Assembly: GCA_016235765.1 (NCBI GenBank)
Contig: JACRIZ010000085.1
Span: 16,151-80,150, forward strand
Length of the DNA stretch: 64,000 bases
Source of the DNA: Rhodocyclales bacterium
GTDB lineage: Bacteria; Pseudomonadota; Gammaproteobacteria; Burkholderiales; Rhodocyclaceae
Reading direction: 5' to 3'
Shown here: positions 42,880-55,503 of the stretch, in pieces
How the letters are laid out: each line of letters opens with the position of its first letter
How positions within the stretch are numbered: the stretch's first letter is position 1
Position numbers and translations under genes: made by a program
Notes under the pieces: generated by a model
What the model saw: the letters and a program-made list of their open reading frames with translations, nothing else
Databases searched by the model: none
Told to the model about the DNA's origin: nothing

Positions 42880-44093
42880 GCCAGATGCTGTTGAACGCGC
42901 TGTTGCTCGCCTGGCGGGCGATCCGGCGGAACCTGATGCGCTCCTTCCTGACGGTGCTTGGCATCGTCATCGGCGTCGGCGCCGTGATCACCATGGTGAC
43001 GCTGGGCAACGGCGCTACGCGCATGGTCTCGAACCAGATCTCCAGCCTGGGCAGCAACCTGCTGATCCTGCGGCCGGGCCAGCAGCTCGGGCCGGGACGC
43101 GACAGCGCCGGTGCGCCCAACTTCAAGCTCGCCGATGTCGAAGCCATCCAGAACCAGGTGCCGGCGCTGAAGGCGGTGGCACCCGTGGTCGGCAGCCGCG
43201 TCACCCTGGTCGCCGGCAACCAGAACTGGTCATCGCAGGTCAGCGGCACCACCAACGACTACTTCACTGCGGGCAACTGGAACATCGCCGCCGGCCGCAA
43301 GTTCGAGCCCGACGAGGAGACGGTCGGCAAGGCGGTGTGCGTGATCGGCGCCACGGTGAAGCGGCAGCTCTTCCCGCGCGAGTCGCCCCTGGGTGCCGAG
43401 CTGCGGGTGAAGAACTTCTCCTGCGAGGTGATCGGCCTGCTGGCCGCCAAGGGGCAGGGCGCCATGGGCCAGGACCAGGACGACGTGGTGCTGATGCCCG
43501 TGCGCACCGCACAGCGGCGTCTGACCGGCAACCAGGACGTCTCGACGCTGATGTTGTCGCTGCGCGACGGCGTGACGGCCGAGCCGGCGATGGACCAGAT
43601 CCGCCGCCTGATGCGCGAGCGCCGCAAGCTGTCGGACAACGAGGATGACAACTTCAATGTCATGGACACCAAGCAGATCGCCCAGACGCTCTCCGGCACC
43701 ATCCGCACCATGACCGGCCTGCTCGGCGCCGTCGCGGCGGTGAGCCTGCTGGTCGGCGGCATCGGCATCATGAACATCATGCTGGTGTCGGTGACCGAAC
43801 GCACGCGCGAGATCGGCATCCGGCTCGCCATCGGCGCCCTCGAGCACGAGGTGCTGCTGCAGTTCCTGATCGAGGCGGTGGTGCTTTCGGCGCTGGGCGG
43901 GCTGATCGGCATCGCCCTGGCCTTCGTTACCTGCCTGGGCCTGACCGCGCTGATGAACATGCCCTTTCTGTTCAATCCGGGCATCAACCTGCTGGCCTTC
44001 GGTTTCTCGGCCCTGATCGGCGTCGTGTTCGGCTACGTGCCGGCCAGGCGCGCCGCCAGCCTCGATCCGATCGTTGCCTTGCGTTATGAGTAG
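42876..44093 (+). CDS. ABC transporter permease (MacB/FtsX family)
   Basis: FLTVLGIVIGVGAVITMVTLGNGA; C-terminal GYVPARRAASLDPIVALRYE. Confidence 0.95.
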
Positions 44094-44103
44094 ATCGGCA
44101 AAG

Positions 44104-45908
<1,805 letters not shown>

Positions 45909-45909
<1 letters not shown>

Positions 45910-46643
45910 CAGTCTATGGCCAGCCAACGGCAGCCATGGCCATCGACAGCCAGGGCATTGCCGCTGTCATGCCAGGCGCCGAGCACCCAGCGCTCGCAGG
46001 CGCGGCCGTCGACCAGATGCTCGTGGCGGGCCTGGCGGTGGGTGTGGCCATGGATGAGGCGGCGCACGCCATGGCGGCGGAAGGCCTCGGCTACCGCCAC
46101 GGCATTGGCGTCCATGACGTCGTAATCCTTGCCCTGCTTGGCGGCCTCGCTGCGGGCGCGCAGCACGTCGAGCATCGCCTTGCGTTCCGCCAGCGGCCGG
46201 GCCAGCATGTCGGCGCGCCATTGCGGAGTGCGCGCAACGGCGCGGAAGGCCAGGTAGTCGGTGTCGTCGGTGCACAGCGTGTCGCCGTGCATGAGCAGCG
46301 TCGGCACGCCGGCGAGGTCGACGACCGTCGGGTCGGCGAGAAAAGTCAGCCGGGACGCCACGCCGAACGGCGCGCCGGCCAGGAAGTCGCGGTTGCCGGG
46401 CATGAACAAGGTTCGCGTGCCGCCGGCGGCAAATTCGGCCAGGGCGGCGCAGGTTTCGGCGTTGAACGGCTCGCCGAGGTCGTCGTCGCCCGCCCAGTAG
46501 TCGAACAAGTCGCCGAGGATGTAGAGCGTCCGTGCGGCGCGGGCCGGGCCGGCGAGAAAGCGTTGGAACAGCGCTGCGGTTTCCGGCCTGCGGGCCGTGA
46601 GGTGCAGGTCGGAAACGAACAGGCTCAGGTCGGCGTTCAGCAA
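45909..46643 (-). CDS. lpxH: UDP-2,3-diacylglucosamine diphosphatase
   Basis: [47 protein letters not shown]. Confidence 0.96.
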
Positions 46644-47122
46644 ACTTCGGCGCGCGTGACGATCACGTCTTCGACGGGTACGTCCTGATGGAAGCCGCTG
46701 CGGCCGGTCTTGACGTTCTTGATCTTGTCGACCACGTCCATCCCCTCGACGACCTTGCCGAACACGCAGTAGCCCCAGCCGTCCTGGCCCGGGTAGTCGA
46801 GGAAGCCGTTGTCGGCGAGGTTGATGAAGAACTGCGCACTGGCCGAGTGCGGTGCCGAGGTACGCGCCATGGCGACGCTGCCGCGCTCGTTCTTGAGGCC
46901 GTTCTTGGCTTCGTTCTCGACCGGGTCGCGGGTCGGCTTCTGCTTCATGCCGGGCTCGAAGCCGCCGCCCTGGATCATGAAGCCGTCGATGACGCGGTGG
47001 AAGACGGTGTTGTCGTAATGGCCGGCTTCGACGTAGGCGAGGAAGTTGGCGACGGTCTTGGGCGCCTTCTCGGCATCGAGTTCGAGGGCGATGGTGCCGT
47101 GGTTGGTGTGGAGCTTGATCAT
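46637..47122 (-). CDS. ppiB: Cytoplasmic peptidyl-prolyl cis-trans isomerase (cyclophilin)
   Basis: [55 protein letters not shown]. Confidence 0.96.
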   Translation of the reverse strand: MIKLHTNHGTIALELDAEKAPKTVANFLAYVEAGHYDNTVFHRVIDGFMIQGGGFEPGMKQKPTRDPVENEAKNGLKNERGSVAMARTSAPHSASAQFFINLADNGFLDYPGQDGWGYCVFGKVVEGMDVVDKIKNVKTGRSGFHQDVPVEDVIVTRAEVC

Positions 47123-47135
47123 GTCGGGGGTCCTG

Positions 47136-47696
47136 TTACTTGGTTTCGATGAGCTTGACGGATTCGATGACGACGGGCGAGTTCGGCACGTCCTGGTGGA
47201 AGCCGGAACGGCCGGTGCCGACGCGGGCGATCTTCCTGACGGTGTCGATGCCCTGAACCACCTTGCCGAACACACAGTAGCCCCAGCCGTCGTGGCCGGG
47301 GTAGTCGAGGAAGGCGTTGTCCTTGAGGTTGATGAAGAACTGCGCGCTGGCCGAATGCGGATCCGGCTTGCGCGCCATCGCCAGCGTGCCGGTGAGATTG
47401 CGCAGACCGTTCCTGGCTTCGTTCTCGATCGTCGCGCGGGTCGGCTTCTCCTTCATGCCTAGCTCCATGCCGCCGCCCTGGATCATGAAGCCGTCGATGA
47501 CGCGATGGAAGATGGTGCCGTTGTAGAAGCCGTCCTTGGTGTACTGGAGGAAGTTGGCGACCGTCTTCGGCGCCTTGTCCGGATAGAGCTCGATGGTGAT
47601 GGCGCCGTAGTTGGTTTTCATTTCGACCATCGGATTGGCAGCCCAGGCGGGCAGCGATACGGCCAGTACGGCCAGCAGGGCGAGCAGCTTCTTCAT
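47136..47696 (-). CDS. ppiA: Periplasmic peptidyl-prolyl cis-trans isomerase (cyclophilin)
   Basis: Signal peptide [19 protein letters not shown] plus cyclophilin core. Confidence 0.95.
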   Translation of the reverse strand: MKKLLALLAVLAVSLPAWAANPMVEMKTNYGAITIELYPDKAPKTVANFLQYTKDGFYNGTIFHRVIDGFMIQGGGMELGMKEKPTRATIENEARNGLRNLTGTLAMARKPDPHSASAQFFINLKDNAFLDYPGHDGWGYCVFGKVVQGIDTVRKIARVGTGRSGFHQDVPNSPVVIESVKLIETK

Positions 47697-47742
47697 GCGA
47701 ACATCTCCGTGGGGGTGAATGGGTGGCGAGGGTCGGGCGACG

Positions 47743-48966
47743 TCAGGCGGCGCCTTCGTGAACGATCTTCCAGAGGCCGTCTTCCTTGATCCAGTACTGC
47801 CGCTTCTTCATCGCGTTGTTGATGTTGTTGCTGCGGTAGTCCTGCTCGAAGGTGACGACCACGTGCTCTTCCTTGCCGGGATTGCGGAACATGCTGATGT
47901 TGCCCGCCGTGACCTTGATCCAGGTCTTGCCCGCGGCCACTTGGCGCTTGTGCTCGATCCAGCGCTGGTAGTCGAAGCGCTCGGCCTGGAACTTGCGCGA
48001 GTAGTGGCGGGCGTAGCGCTCGACGTCGCGGCTCTCCCAGTCCTGGCGCCATTCCTCGATCCTGGCCAGCAGCGAATTGCGCTCGGTCTGCCAGTCGTCG
48101 AGCGACAGCCACTCGATGCTGTTGCTGATGATGACGGGCGTCAGGCCGACCTGCAGCGTGCGGCCCAGGGCGTCGAGGTCCTGGTTGGCCAGCACCACGC
48201 AGCCGTCGGAGGCCTTGGGCGGCCGCGAGAAGGTGTCCGAAGGCGTGCCGTGCAGCCAGATGCCGTGGCCGTTGCGGCCCATGCGGCGGTCCCAGTCGTT
48301 CGGGTAGCTGATCGGGAAGGCGCCCGAGCCATAGAAGTCGGTGAGCTTCTGGCGCGGCAGGCTGCCCGTGACGTGATAGACGCCGATCGGCGTGCGCTGG
48401 TCGCCCTCGCGCATCTTCTCGGCGCCGAGCTTGCCCTGCGAAATGTAATAGTCGGCGACGAAATGCGGCGTGCCGCCTTCGTTGCGGTAGAGGTAGAGGC
48501 GCGATTTCTGGGTGTCGACAACGACTGCGTGCTTCTGGTCGTTGCGCAACTGCAGCAGGTAGCGCGGCACGTACTCGACCTTCGGACGCTCGCGGTAGGC
48601 GCGCAGGCGGACCATGGCCTCTTCGCGCAGGTCGGCGATCCGCGTTTCGGCCAGCTTGTCGCCGACCTTGCGCACGCCGCCGGCGCCGAAGGCCGTCAGC
48701 GCCCGGGTCCGTGCCAGAAGCAGGTCGCCGCGGATCAGGTGGGCGAGGCGGAAGGTCGGATAGCCGCGCAGCAGCGCATCGGTCTGCTCCAGCGCCTGTT
48801 CCCAGCGGTGCTGCTCGATGAGTTCGAACACCCGGGCCAGCATCGGCTCCGGACCGGAGTCGGAGTAATGCGGCTGGGCGACCGGTTGCGCCACGGTCCA
48901 CAGCGCCAGCGTGGCGGTCATGCCGGCCACGGCGATGCGGCGCAGGGCGGTGCGCAGGACGTTCAT
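47743..48966 (-). CDS. L,D-transpeptidase (YkuD), Csd6-like with C-terminal NTF2-like domain
   Basis: [25 protein letters not shown] active-site motif; C-terminal [17 protein letters not shown]...[16 protein letters not shown]. Confidence 0.9.
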   Translation of the reverse strand: MNVLRTALRRIAVAGMTATLALWTVAQPVAQPHYSDSGPEPMLARVFELIEQHRWEQALEQTDALLRGYPTFRLAHLIRGDLLLARTRALTAFGAGGVRKVGDKLAETRIADLREEAMVRLRAYRERPKVEYVPRYLLQLRNDQKHAVVVDTQKSRLYLYRNEGGTPHFVADYYISQGKLGAEKMREGDQRTPIGVYHVTGSLPRQKLTDFYGSGAFPISYPNDWDRRMGRNGHGIWLHGTPSDTFSRPPKASDGCVVLANQDLDALGRTLQVGLTPVIISNSIEWLSLDDWQTERNSLLARIEEWRQDWESRDVERYARHYSRKFQAERFDYQRWIEHKRQVAAGKTWIKVTAGNISMFRNPGKEEHVVVTFEQDYRSNNINNAMKKRQYWIKEDGLWKIVHEGAA

Positions 48967-50003
48967 CTGCCGATCCGTTCCTGCTGGATGAGCCAGCGGC
49001 CGTCCTGGCGGACCAGCACCAGTGCCTTGCCGCTCGCCGTCTTGAGGGTCGCCGAGCGGTAATGCTGGCGGAAGCGCGCAGTGGCGCGATCGGCACCTTC
49101 GGGCGTGATGCGCACGTCGTCGACGGTCACGGAGATCGCACCCGGCTTGTCGATGCGTTGCGTGCGATCGGCTTCCCACTTGGCGCGGCTTTCGCCGCCT
49201 GGCGTCTTGAAGTCCCTGGCGTAGTGGCCCAGGTAGGCCTTGACGTCCTTTTTCGACCAGGCCGCAGCCCAGGACTGGACGGCCCTGGCCACGTCGGCGC
49301 TCGTGCTGCCGACTGCGAGCGGGGCCGCCTTGGGTTCGGGCTTCGGCTCGACCGGCTTGGCCGCTTCGACCGCTTTGGGTGGTTCGACTGGCGCGGGCTC
49401 CGCGGGCTTGACCTCGGGCGGTCTTGCCGCGACGGGTTTCGCCTCCGGTGCCGGGGCGGCCTGGGCGGGCCTGGCCTGCGCCGCATTCCGGTTGCCGACC
49501 AGGTCGCGGATCATCGACAGCTTGGTTTGTGCGCTGGTATTCGACGAGTCGATCTGCAGCGCCTTGTCGTAAGCCTGGCTGGCCATGCGGGCATAGATGT
49601 CGCCGAGGTTCTCGTGCGCCGTGGCATAGGCCGGATGCGTACGGATCGCCATCTCCAGCGCCTGCTTGGCCTTTTCGTACTGCTTCTGCTGGGCGTAGAT
49701 GACCGCCAGGTTGTTGTAGGGCTCCGGCAACTCGGGGTAGTCCTCCGTGAGTTTCTGGAAGACGACGATCGCTTCGCCGCTTCGGTTCAGCTCCGTCAGG
49801 ATCAGGCCCTTGAGGAAACGCCCCTGGGCATCCTTGGGCTTCCCGGCGAGGTGCTTGTCGACCTGCTCGAGCGCTTGTCCATGCTGTCCCTGTTTCATCA
49901 GGCGATTGACGTCCTGGATGGAATCGGCGTGCGCGCTGGCGAAAACGCCGAACACGAGTGCCAAGACAAGCGAGCAGACCGACAGGAAGCGAGATAACGT
50001 CAT
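48963..50003 (-). CDS. TPR-repeat periplasmic protein with C-terminal NTF2-like domain
   Basis: Signal peptide, TPR units (PEPYNNLAVIYAQQKQYEKAKQALEMAIRTHP), Pro-rich linker, C-terminal WSKKDVKAYLGHYARDF...LVLVRQDGRWLIQQE. Confidence 0.88.
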   Translation of the reverse strand: MTLSRFLSVCSLVLALVFGVFASAHADSIQDVNRLMKQGQHGQALEQVDKHLAGKPKDAQGRFLKGLILTELNRSGEAIVVFQKLTEDYPELPEPYNNLAVIYAQQKQYEKAKQALEMAIRTHPAYATAHENLGDIYARMASQAYDKALQIDSSNTSAQTKLSMIRDLVGNRNAAQARPAQAAPAPEAKPVAARPPEVKPAEPAPVEPPKAVEAAKPVEPKPEPKAAPLAVGSTSADVARAVQSWAAAWSKKDVKAYLGHYARDFKTPGGESRAKWEADRTQRIDKPGAISVTVDDVRITPEGADRATARFRQHYRSATLKTASGKALVLVRQDGRWLIQQERIGR

Positions 50004-50131
50004 GTTATAGTTAAGCAAAAATGATTCGATTCAACAGCCAATTTTAGCAAGAAGCAGGCCGTCGCGACAGTGATGCCAGCCCGGGACAGGGGCCGGAATA
50101 TCACGCAATTCGGCCTTCGCCCTGGATTCCC

Positions 50132-51505
50132 ATGCTCAAACTCTACAATTCCCTCGCCCGCACGCCGCAGGAATTCGTGCCGATCGAGCCGGGCCGCGTT
50201 CGCATGTACGTCTGCGGGATGACGGTCTACGACTATTGCCATCTTGGCCACGCGCGCGTCATGGTCGTATTCGACATGGTGGCGCGCTGGCTGCGCGCTT
50301 CCGGATATAACGTCACCTACGTCCGGAACATTACCGACATCGACGACAAGATCATCAGGCGGGCCGCCGAGAAGGGCGAGTCGATCCGCACCTTGACCGA
50401 CCGGTTCATCGCCTTCATGAACGAGGACGCCGCCGCGCTGGGCGTGCTGCGTCCCGATGCCGAGCCGCGCGCCACGGAATTCGTGCCGCAGATGCTCGAC
50501 ATCATCGGCAAGCTGGAAAGAAACGGTTATGCCTACGCCGCCGGCAATCGCGACGTCTGCTACTCGGTGCGCAAGTTCGCCGGCTACGGCAAGCTGTCCG
50601 GCAAGTCGATCGAGGATCTGCGCGCCGGCGAGCGCGTCGATGTCCAGGAAGGCAAGCAGGATCCGCTCGACTTCGTGCTCTGGAAGCACGCCAAGGAGAG
50701 CGAGCCCGCCGAGGCGAAGTGGGATTCGCCCTGGGGCGCCGGCCGGCCCGGCTGGCACATCGAGTGCTCGGCGATGAGCTCGCAGTTGCTCGGCCCGCAC
50801 TTCGACATCCACGGCGGCGGCCAGGACCTGCAGTTCCCCCACCACGAGAACGAAATTGCCCAGAGCGAAGGCGCCCATGGCGACACCTTCGTCAATTACT
50901 GGATGCACAACGGCTTCGTACGCGTCGACGACGAGAAAATGTCGAAGTCGCTCGGCAACTTTTTCACCATCCGCGAGGTGCTGAAGCAATACGACGCCGA
51001 GGTGGTGCGCTTCTTCATCCTGCGCGCCCACTACCGCAGCCCGCTCAATTACTCCGACGCCCACCTCGACGATGCCCGGCAGGCGCTGACCCGGCTTTAC
51101 ACGGCGCTCAAGGGTTTCGATGGCGTCGCTGCCGTGGACTGGCACGAGGCGCATGCGCAGCGCTTCCGCGCCGCGATGGACAACGACTTCGGCACGCCCG
51201 AGGCGATGGAGGTGTTGTTCGACCTGGCCGGCGAGGTGAATCGGACCGGCGACGCGAAGGCGGCGGCGCAATTGAAGGCGCTGGGCGGCGTGCTCGGCCT
51301 CCTGCAGCGTCCGGCGGTCGAGTTCCTGCAGGCGGCGCCGGCGAGCGGCATGTCGAACGAGGCGATCGACGCGCAGATCGCGGCGCGCATCGCGGCCAAG
51401 AAGGCGAAGAATTTCGCCGACGCCGACCGCATCCGCGACGAGCTGAAGGCAGCCGGCATCGTCTTGGAAGACGGCCCGGCGGGAACCACCTGGCGGCGCG
51501 CCTGA
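50132..51505 (+). CDS. cysS: Cysteinyl-tRNA synthetase
   Basis: [32 protein letters not shown]. Confidence 0.99.
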   Translation: MLKLYNSLARTPQEFVPIEPGRVRMYVCGMTVYDYCHLGHARVMVVFDMVARWLRASGYNVTYVRNITDIDDKIIRRAAEKGESIRTLTDRFIAFMNEDAAALGVLRPDAEPRATEFVPQMLDIIGKLERNGYAYAAGNRDVCYSVRKFAGYGKLSGKSIEDLRAGERVDVQEGKQDPLDFVLWKHAKESEPAEAKWDSPWGAGRPGWHIECSAMSSQLLGPHFDIHGGGQDLQFPHHENEIAQSEGAHGDTFVNYWMHNGFVRVDDEKMSKSLGNFFTIREVLKQYDAEVVRFFILRAHYRSPLNYSDAHLDDARQALTRLYTALKGFDGVAAVDWHEAHAQRFRAAMDNDFGTPEAMEVLFDLAGEVNRTGDAKAAAQLKALGGVLGLLQRPAVEFLQAAPASGMSNEAIDAQIAARIAAKKAKNFADADRIRDELKAAGIVLEDGPAGTTWRRA

Positions 51506-51563
51506 TCGGCATCGAACCGGCGTACCGCCACGACTGACTCTCCCCGTTGCCGACGAATTTCGG

Positions 51564-53909
51564 CTACTGGACCACGCCATGCACGACCTTGGGCGCAGCG
51601 GTGACGGTCGGCTGCGTACCCATCGCAGCACGCGGATCGTCCGTCGGCGCGCCGGGCAGTGCGGTCGCCAGCGGCGCAGTCAGATCCAGCGTGGCGCACG
51701 CAGCGTCCGGCACCTTGCCGAACCGCATTTCGCGTTCCAGGTACTTCGCGTAGTAGGTGACGGAATCATTGACCAGTTCGGTGCCGTCCTTGATCGAGAA
51801 CGCAGGCACCCAGCGTTGACCGTTGCTGCTTCCGGTACCGCAGGTCACGGGCTGGTTGGTGGTGGTGTCGACGCAGGTGCCCGGGATGCCCTGCAGGTCG
51901 CCGAAGCCGTTGTAGTTCAACTGCACCTTGGAGCCGATCAGCGGGCTTCCGGCCGCTTCCGTCGTGTTCATGGTCGAAACCGTCAGCACGAAGTTCATCG
52001 GCGGATCGAAGCTCACCGCCACGCCGCCCGAACTCAGGCCAACATAGCGATTCCAGGGATTGGGTCCGGTTTCGTAGGTGTAGTACTCGGGGACGTTGTC
52101 GACCAGCCACGGACAGATCGTGTCGCCGGTACTCGACTGCTCATAGGGTGAGTTGATGTCGGCGCGGCCGCAGCGGGCGGCTGCGAATGATGCGCTGTTG
52201 GCATCGATCAGGCGACCGCTCTGGAGCCCGTACTGATAGTTGCCGTTCAGGGCCAGTGCGCTCGCATCCACCGCATTGCCACCGGACATCAGCAATCCGT
52301 CGGAGGCGAACGCATAGCTGATGGCGCTCGCGACCTGGACCGGCTCGAAGACGAATTCGGAACTGCGCGTCGTCGGGTTGCCGCTCCAGTCCAGGTAGGT
52401 GATGTCCTGGAACACGGTATTGCCGGTGAAGTCGCCGGCCGACAGCGCGCCCTTCGGGCAACGCCCGGTGCAAACGAGGTTCGGCATGGCCGAGCCGGGA
52501 ACCACGACGGCGCGGCTTCGTGTCGTGACCGGCGTGGCGTCCGCAAGTTCGCCACTGGCCGGGACCTCGATTCTCACCTCGCCGCCGGCGCTCTGCGAAT
52601 AGCCTTGCAGGGCCTTCATGAATGGCGCCGAGGCGCGCAAGCCGGACGCGGTGACGTAGGTCGGGGCAAGCGCGTTGCCGTTGGCATCCTTCGCCAGATC
52701 GGTCCAGGTGCAGCCGTTTTGGTCGCAAGCATTCTGCCTGCGCACGGCGACAAGCTGCGCGCCATCCCAGGTCAGTTCATAGAGGCCGCCGTTGGCGTCG
52801 CCCGCGACGACGTTGCCGGGCAGGAACACCATCACCGATTGTCCCTTGAGATCGCCCATCAGACCATCGACCTTGGTCATCCTGTAGAGCTTGCCGCCCG
52901 CCTTGGTCAGGTCGTATACCGTGCCGGCAGCGTTGCTGCCCGGTTCGACGCGGGTGACCTGCGTGACCTGATCCAGCACCCCGCCGGGCAGGAAGACGCC
53001 CCAGAAGCTGGCGCCGCCCCAGTAGGTCTGGCCGCCGTAGGTGGCCCGGATAGGGAAGCCGGGCTGCGCCAAGTCGAGGCGCGAACCGTCGGCCATATAG
53101 ACGCCGTACCGCCAGGTCGAGTAATCGGCTTGCGCCCGGTCGCGCGAAAAGCACTTGCCCGGGTTGGCCTGGCCACGCTTGAAGTGCTGGCTGTCGTATA
53201 CGAATCCCGCGTCCACCGGCATCGGTCCTTGTCCGGTCGCGGCAATGCGTCCCGAGCCGCCCGTACTGCTCTTCGTGATCGTCAGGCGGGTGGTGTAGGG
53301 CTGGGGCGCGCCGCCAAAATCGCCCATGCCGTTTTCGGAGAAGGTCAGCACCGAGGCATTTGCGCTCATCGTGCCGAGGAACATGCTGCAACTGCCGGAC
53401 AGCGGATCCGCCTGGCTGGCCGCCACGCCGCAGAAGGAGACCGAGAACTGCCCGTTCGGGTTGGTAGTCGACGGCGAAACCGAAACGACGGCGCGCGCGA
53501 ATATCCGTTCCGGCGTCCCGCCGCCGTCGTTGGGAACGAACCAGGCGTGGGCGATCATCGGATCGTCGTTGCTCACCCGTACCGAATTGACGACCACGCT
53601 GGTGTAGTTCGTGGCCGTGGTGGCACCCACGTTCGTCGAACTCGACGTGTCCTGGCCGCGCTTGCCGGAGTCGCACTTTTCCATATCGACCAGCGCGACA
53701 TAGGGGCCCTGGTTGACCATTGCGTCGGCGCGCAGCGCGCTGACGAAGCACATGATCATGTTTGGCATGCCGATGTTCTCGGCGAGCTTGTCCTGCACCC
53801 ACTCATGCTGCGGGTCGCTCAAGTAGGCGCCGCCGGTGGGGGCTGCGAAAGCGGTTCCGGCGCCGGCGAAGGCGATCGGAATGGCGGCTGCGAGATATCT
53901 GGTCTTCAT
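51564..53909 (-). CDS. Large secreted protein of unknown function (781 aa)
   Basis: Signal peptide MKTRYLAAAIPIAFAGAGTAFA; Gly/Ser/Thr-rich, several Cys pairs; no known domain recognised. Confidence 0.85.
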   Translation of the reverse strand: MKTRYLAAAIPIAFAGAGTAFAAPTGGAYLSDPQHEWVQDKLAENIGMPNMIMCFVSALRADAMVNQGPYVALVDMEKCDSGKRGQDTSSSTNVGATTATNYTSVVVNSVRVSNDDPMIAHAWFVPNDGGGTPERIFARAVVSVSPSTTNPNGQFSVSFCGVAASQADPLSGSCSMFLGTMSANASVLTFSENGMGDFGGAPQPYTTRLTITKSSTGGSGRIAATGQGPMPVDAGFVYDSQHFKRGQANPGKCFSRDRAQADYSTWRYGVYMADGSRLDLAQPGFPIRATYGGQTYWGGASFWGVFLPGGVLDQVTQVTRVEPGSNAAGTVYDLTKAGGKLYRMTKVDGLMGDLKGQSVMVFLPGNVVAGDANGGLYELTWDGAQLVAVRRQNACDQNGCTWTDLAKDANGNALAPTYVTASGLRASAPFMKALQGYSQSAGGEVRIEVPASGELADATPVTTRSRAVVVPGSAMPNLVCTGRCPKGALSAGDFTGNTVFQDITYLDWSGNPTTRSSEFVFEPVQVASAISYAFASDGLLMSGGNAVDASALALNGNYQYGLQSGRLIDANSASFAAARCGRADINSPYEQSSTGDTICPWLVDNVPEYYTYETGPNPWNRYVGLSSGGVAVSFDPPMNFVLTVSTMNTTEAAGSPLIGSKVQLNYNGFGDLQGIPGTCVDTTTNQPVTCGTGSSNGQRWVPAFSIKDGTELVNDSVTYYAKYLEREMRFGKVPDAACATLDLTAPLATALPGAPTDDPRAAMGTQPTVTAAPKVVHGVVQ

Positions 53910-53924
53910 GGTGGGCCTCCCGAC

Positions 53925-54101
53925 CTAATCGTTCGGAGTGACGACGGGCACCTGTGCCGGCACGGTCAGGCCGGTCACGGCACCGCCCGCGGGGGTAGCG
54001 GTGGCGGCGCTGCTGCCGCCGCCGCCTCCGCCGCCGCAGGCAACCAGTTGGGTCAGGAGAAATACGATCGCCAGATATCCGATGGGCCTTCTCATGTCCA
54101 T
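53925..54101 (-). CDS. Small poly-glycine lipoprotein (58 aa)
   Basis: MDMRRPIGYLAIVFLLTQLVACGGGGGGGSS: lipobox LVAC followed by seven Gly; immediately upstream of the 781-aa gene. Confidence 0.75.
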   Translation of the reverse strand: MDMRRPIGYLAIVFLLTQLVACGGGGGGGSSAATATPAGGAVTGLTVPAQVPVVTPND

Positions 54102-54246
54102 ACTCCTTGTCGTTGAGACTCGATCGCAGAGTAGAGAACCTGCGCGGCAATGGGTATCCGTACGGTTACCTACAGGGGCTTGGCTGTTCAACTTCCGAAC
54201 CGGGCCGGCGCTGGACAAAGCCGATGGCCCCGGTCATCCTTCTGCC

Positions 54247-55473
54247 ATGCAAGCCATGTCTTCCCCGCGCAAGGAACGCCTGCTCCTGCTGACCCTGGCG
54301 GGCATCCAGTTCTGCCACATCCTCGATTTCATGATCGTGATGCCGCTCGGTCCGATCCTCATGCGCGACCTCGGCCTCGACGCGCACGAATTCGGCCTGC
54401 TGGTGGCGTCCTACAGCTTCACGGCGGCGATCTCCGGCGTGCTCATGGCCACCTTCGTGGATCGCTTCGAGCGCAAGCGCTTCCTGCTGGTCGGCTTCGC
54501 GCTCTTCGCGCTGGCCACCCTGGCCTGCGGCCTGGCGCCGAACTATCCGACGCTAATCCTCGCGCGCGGCATTGCCGGCGCCTTCGGCGGCCTGATGGGC
54601 GCCCTGGTGCAGACGATAGTCGCCGACGCCGTCCCCTACGAGCGGCGCGCCACGGCCACCGGCTTCGTGTCGACCGCCTTTTCCATCTGCACCGTGCTGG
54701 GCGTGCCGATGTCCTTGTGGCTGGCCAACTGGCTCGGCTGGCGTACGCCCTTCATCGTCATCGCGGTACTGAGCTGCGTGGCCATCCTGATCGGCCTGCG
54801 GGTCCTGCCGGAATTGCGGCAGCACCTGGGCGGAGCGAAGCGCGCGCATCCGTTCGCCGCCATGGCGACGGTCCTGCGCGACGCGAACCACCTGCGCACG
54901 CTCCTGTTGTCGGCGCTGATCATCTTCTCCGGCTTCACGGTGATTCCCTACATCACCGTCTATGCGGTCGGCAATGTCGGCATCTCCCTGCACGACATTC
55001 CGATCATCTATTTCGTGGGCGGCGGCGCGACGCTGTTCACCGCGCGCTTCGTCGGGCGGCTGGCCGATGCGCACGGCAAGGTCGAAGTCTATCGGCTCGT
55101 CGCCATCGCCGCGCTGCTGCCCCTGGTGCTGGTGACCCACATGGGCCCCGTGCCTCTGTGGGGCTGGGTCGCCTGCACCACGGCCTTCTTCGTGCTGGTC
55201 TCGGGGCGCATGGTGCCGGCCATGGCGATCATCTCCTCGGCGGCGCAGCCCAGGCTGCGCGGCACCTTCATGTCGCTGAACGCAACGGTGCAGTCGGTCG
55301 CCATGGGTCTGGCGACCATGCTGTCCGGCTTCATCGTCACGGTGGACGCCGGTGGCAAGATCACCGGCTATCCGCTGGTCGGCTACGTCGCCATCGCCGC
55401 CAGCGTCCTGGCGATCGCCTACGTCTCGCGCATCGTGATCCACGATCAGCCGACCCCGGCCGCCGGCAACTGA
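54247..55473 (+). CDS. MFS transporter (AraJ/arabinose efflux-like)
   Basis: FCHILDFMIVMPLGPILMRDLGLDAHEFGLLVASYSFTAAISGVL; about 12 TM. Confidence 0.9.
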   Translation: MQAMSSPRKERLLLLTLAGIQFCHILDFMIVMPLGPILMRDLGLDAHEFGLLVASYSFTAAISGVLMATFVDRFERKRFLLVGFALFALATLACGLAPNYPTLILARGIAGAFGGLMGALVQTIVADAVPYERRATATGFVSTAFSICTVLGVPMSLWLANWLGWRTPFIVIAVLSCVAILIGLRVLPELRQHLGGAKRAHPFAAMATVLRDANHLRTLLLSALIIFSGFTVIPYITVYAVGNVGISLHDIPIIYFVGGGATLFTARFVGRLADAHGKVEVYRLVAIAALLPLVLVTHMGPVPLWGWVACTTAFFVLVSGRMVPAMAIISSAAQPRLRGTFMSLNATVQSVAMGLATMLSGFIVTVDAGGKITGYPLVGYVAIAASVLAIAYVSRIVIHDQPTPAAGN

Positions 55474-55503
55474 GGCCTTGCCGACGGTCTGCGCCGATGC
55501 GGC

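Noticed and set aside
54005-54045. gccgccgcc run as a possible microsatellite
   Set aside because: It encodes the poly-Gly of the small lipoprotein; reported there instead
52605-54116. 503-aa plus-strand ORF
   Set aside because: Antisense to the 781-aa secreted protein, which has a signal peptide and a plausible composition in its own frame
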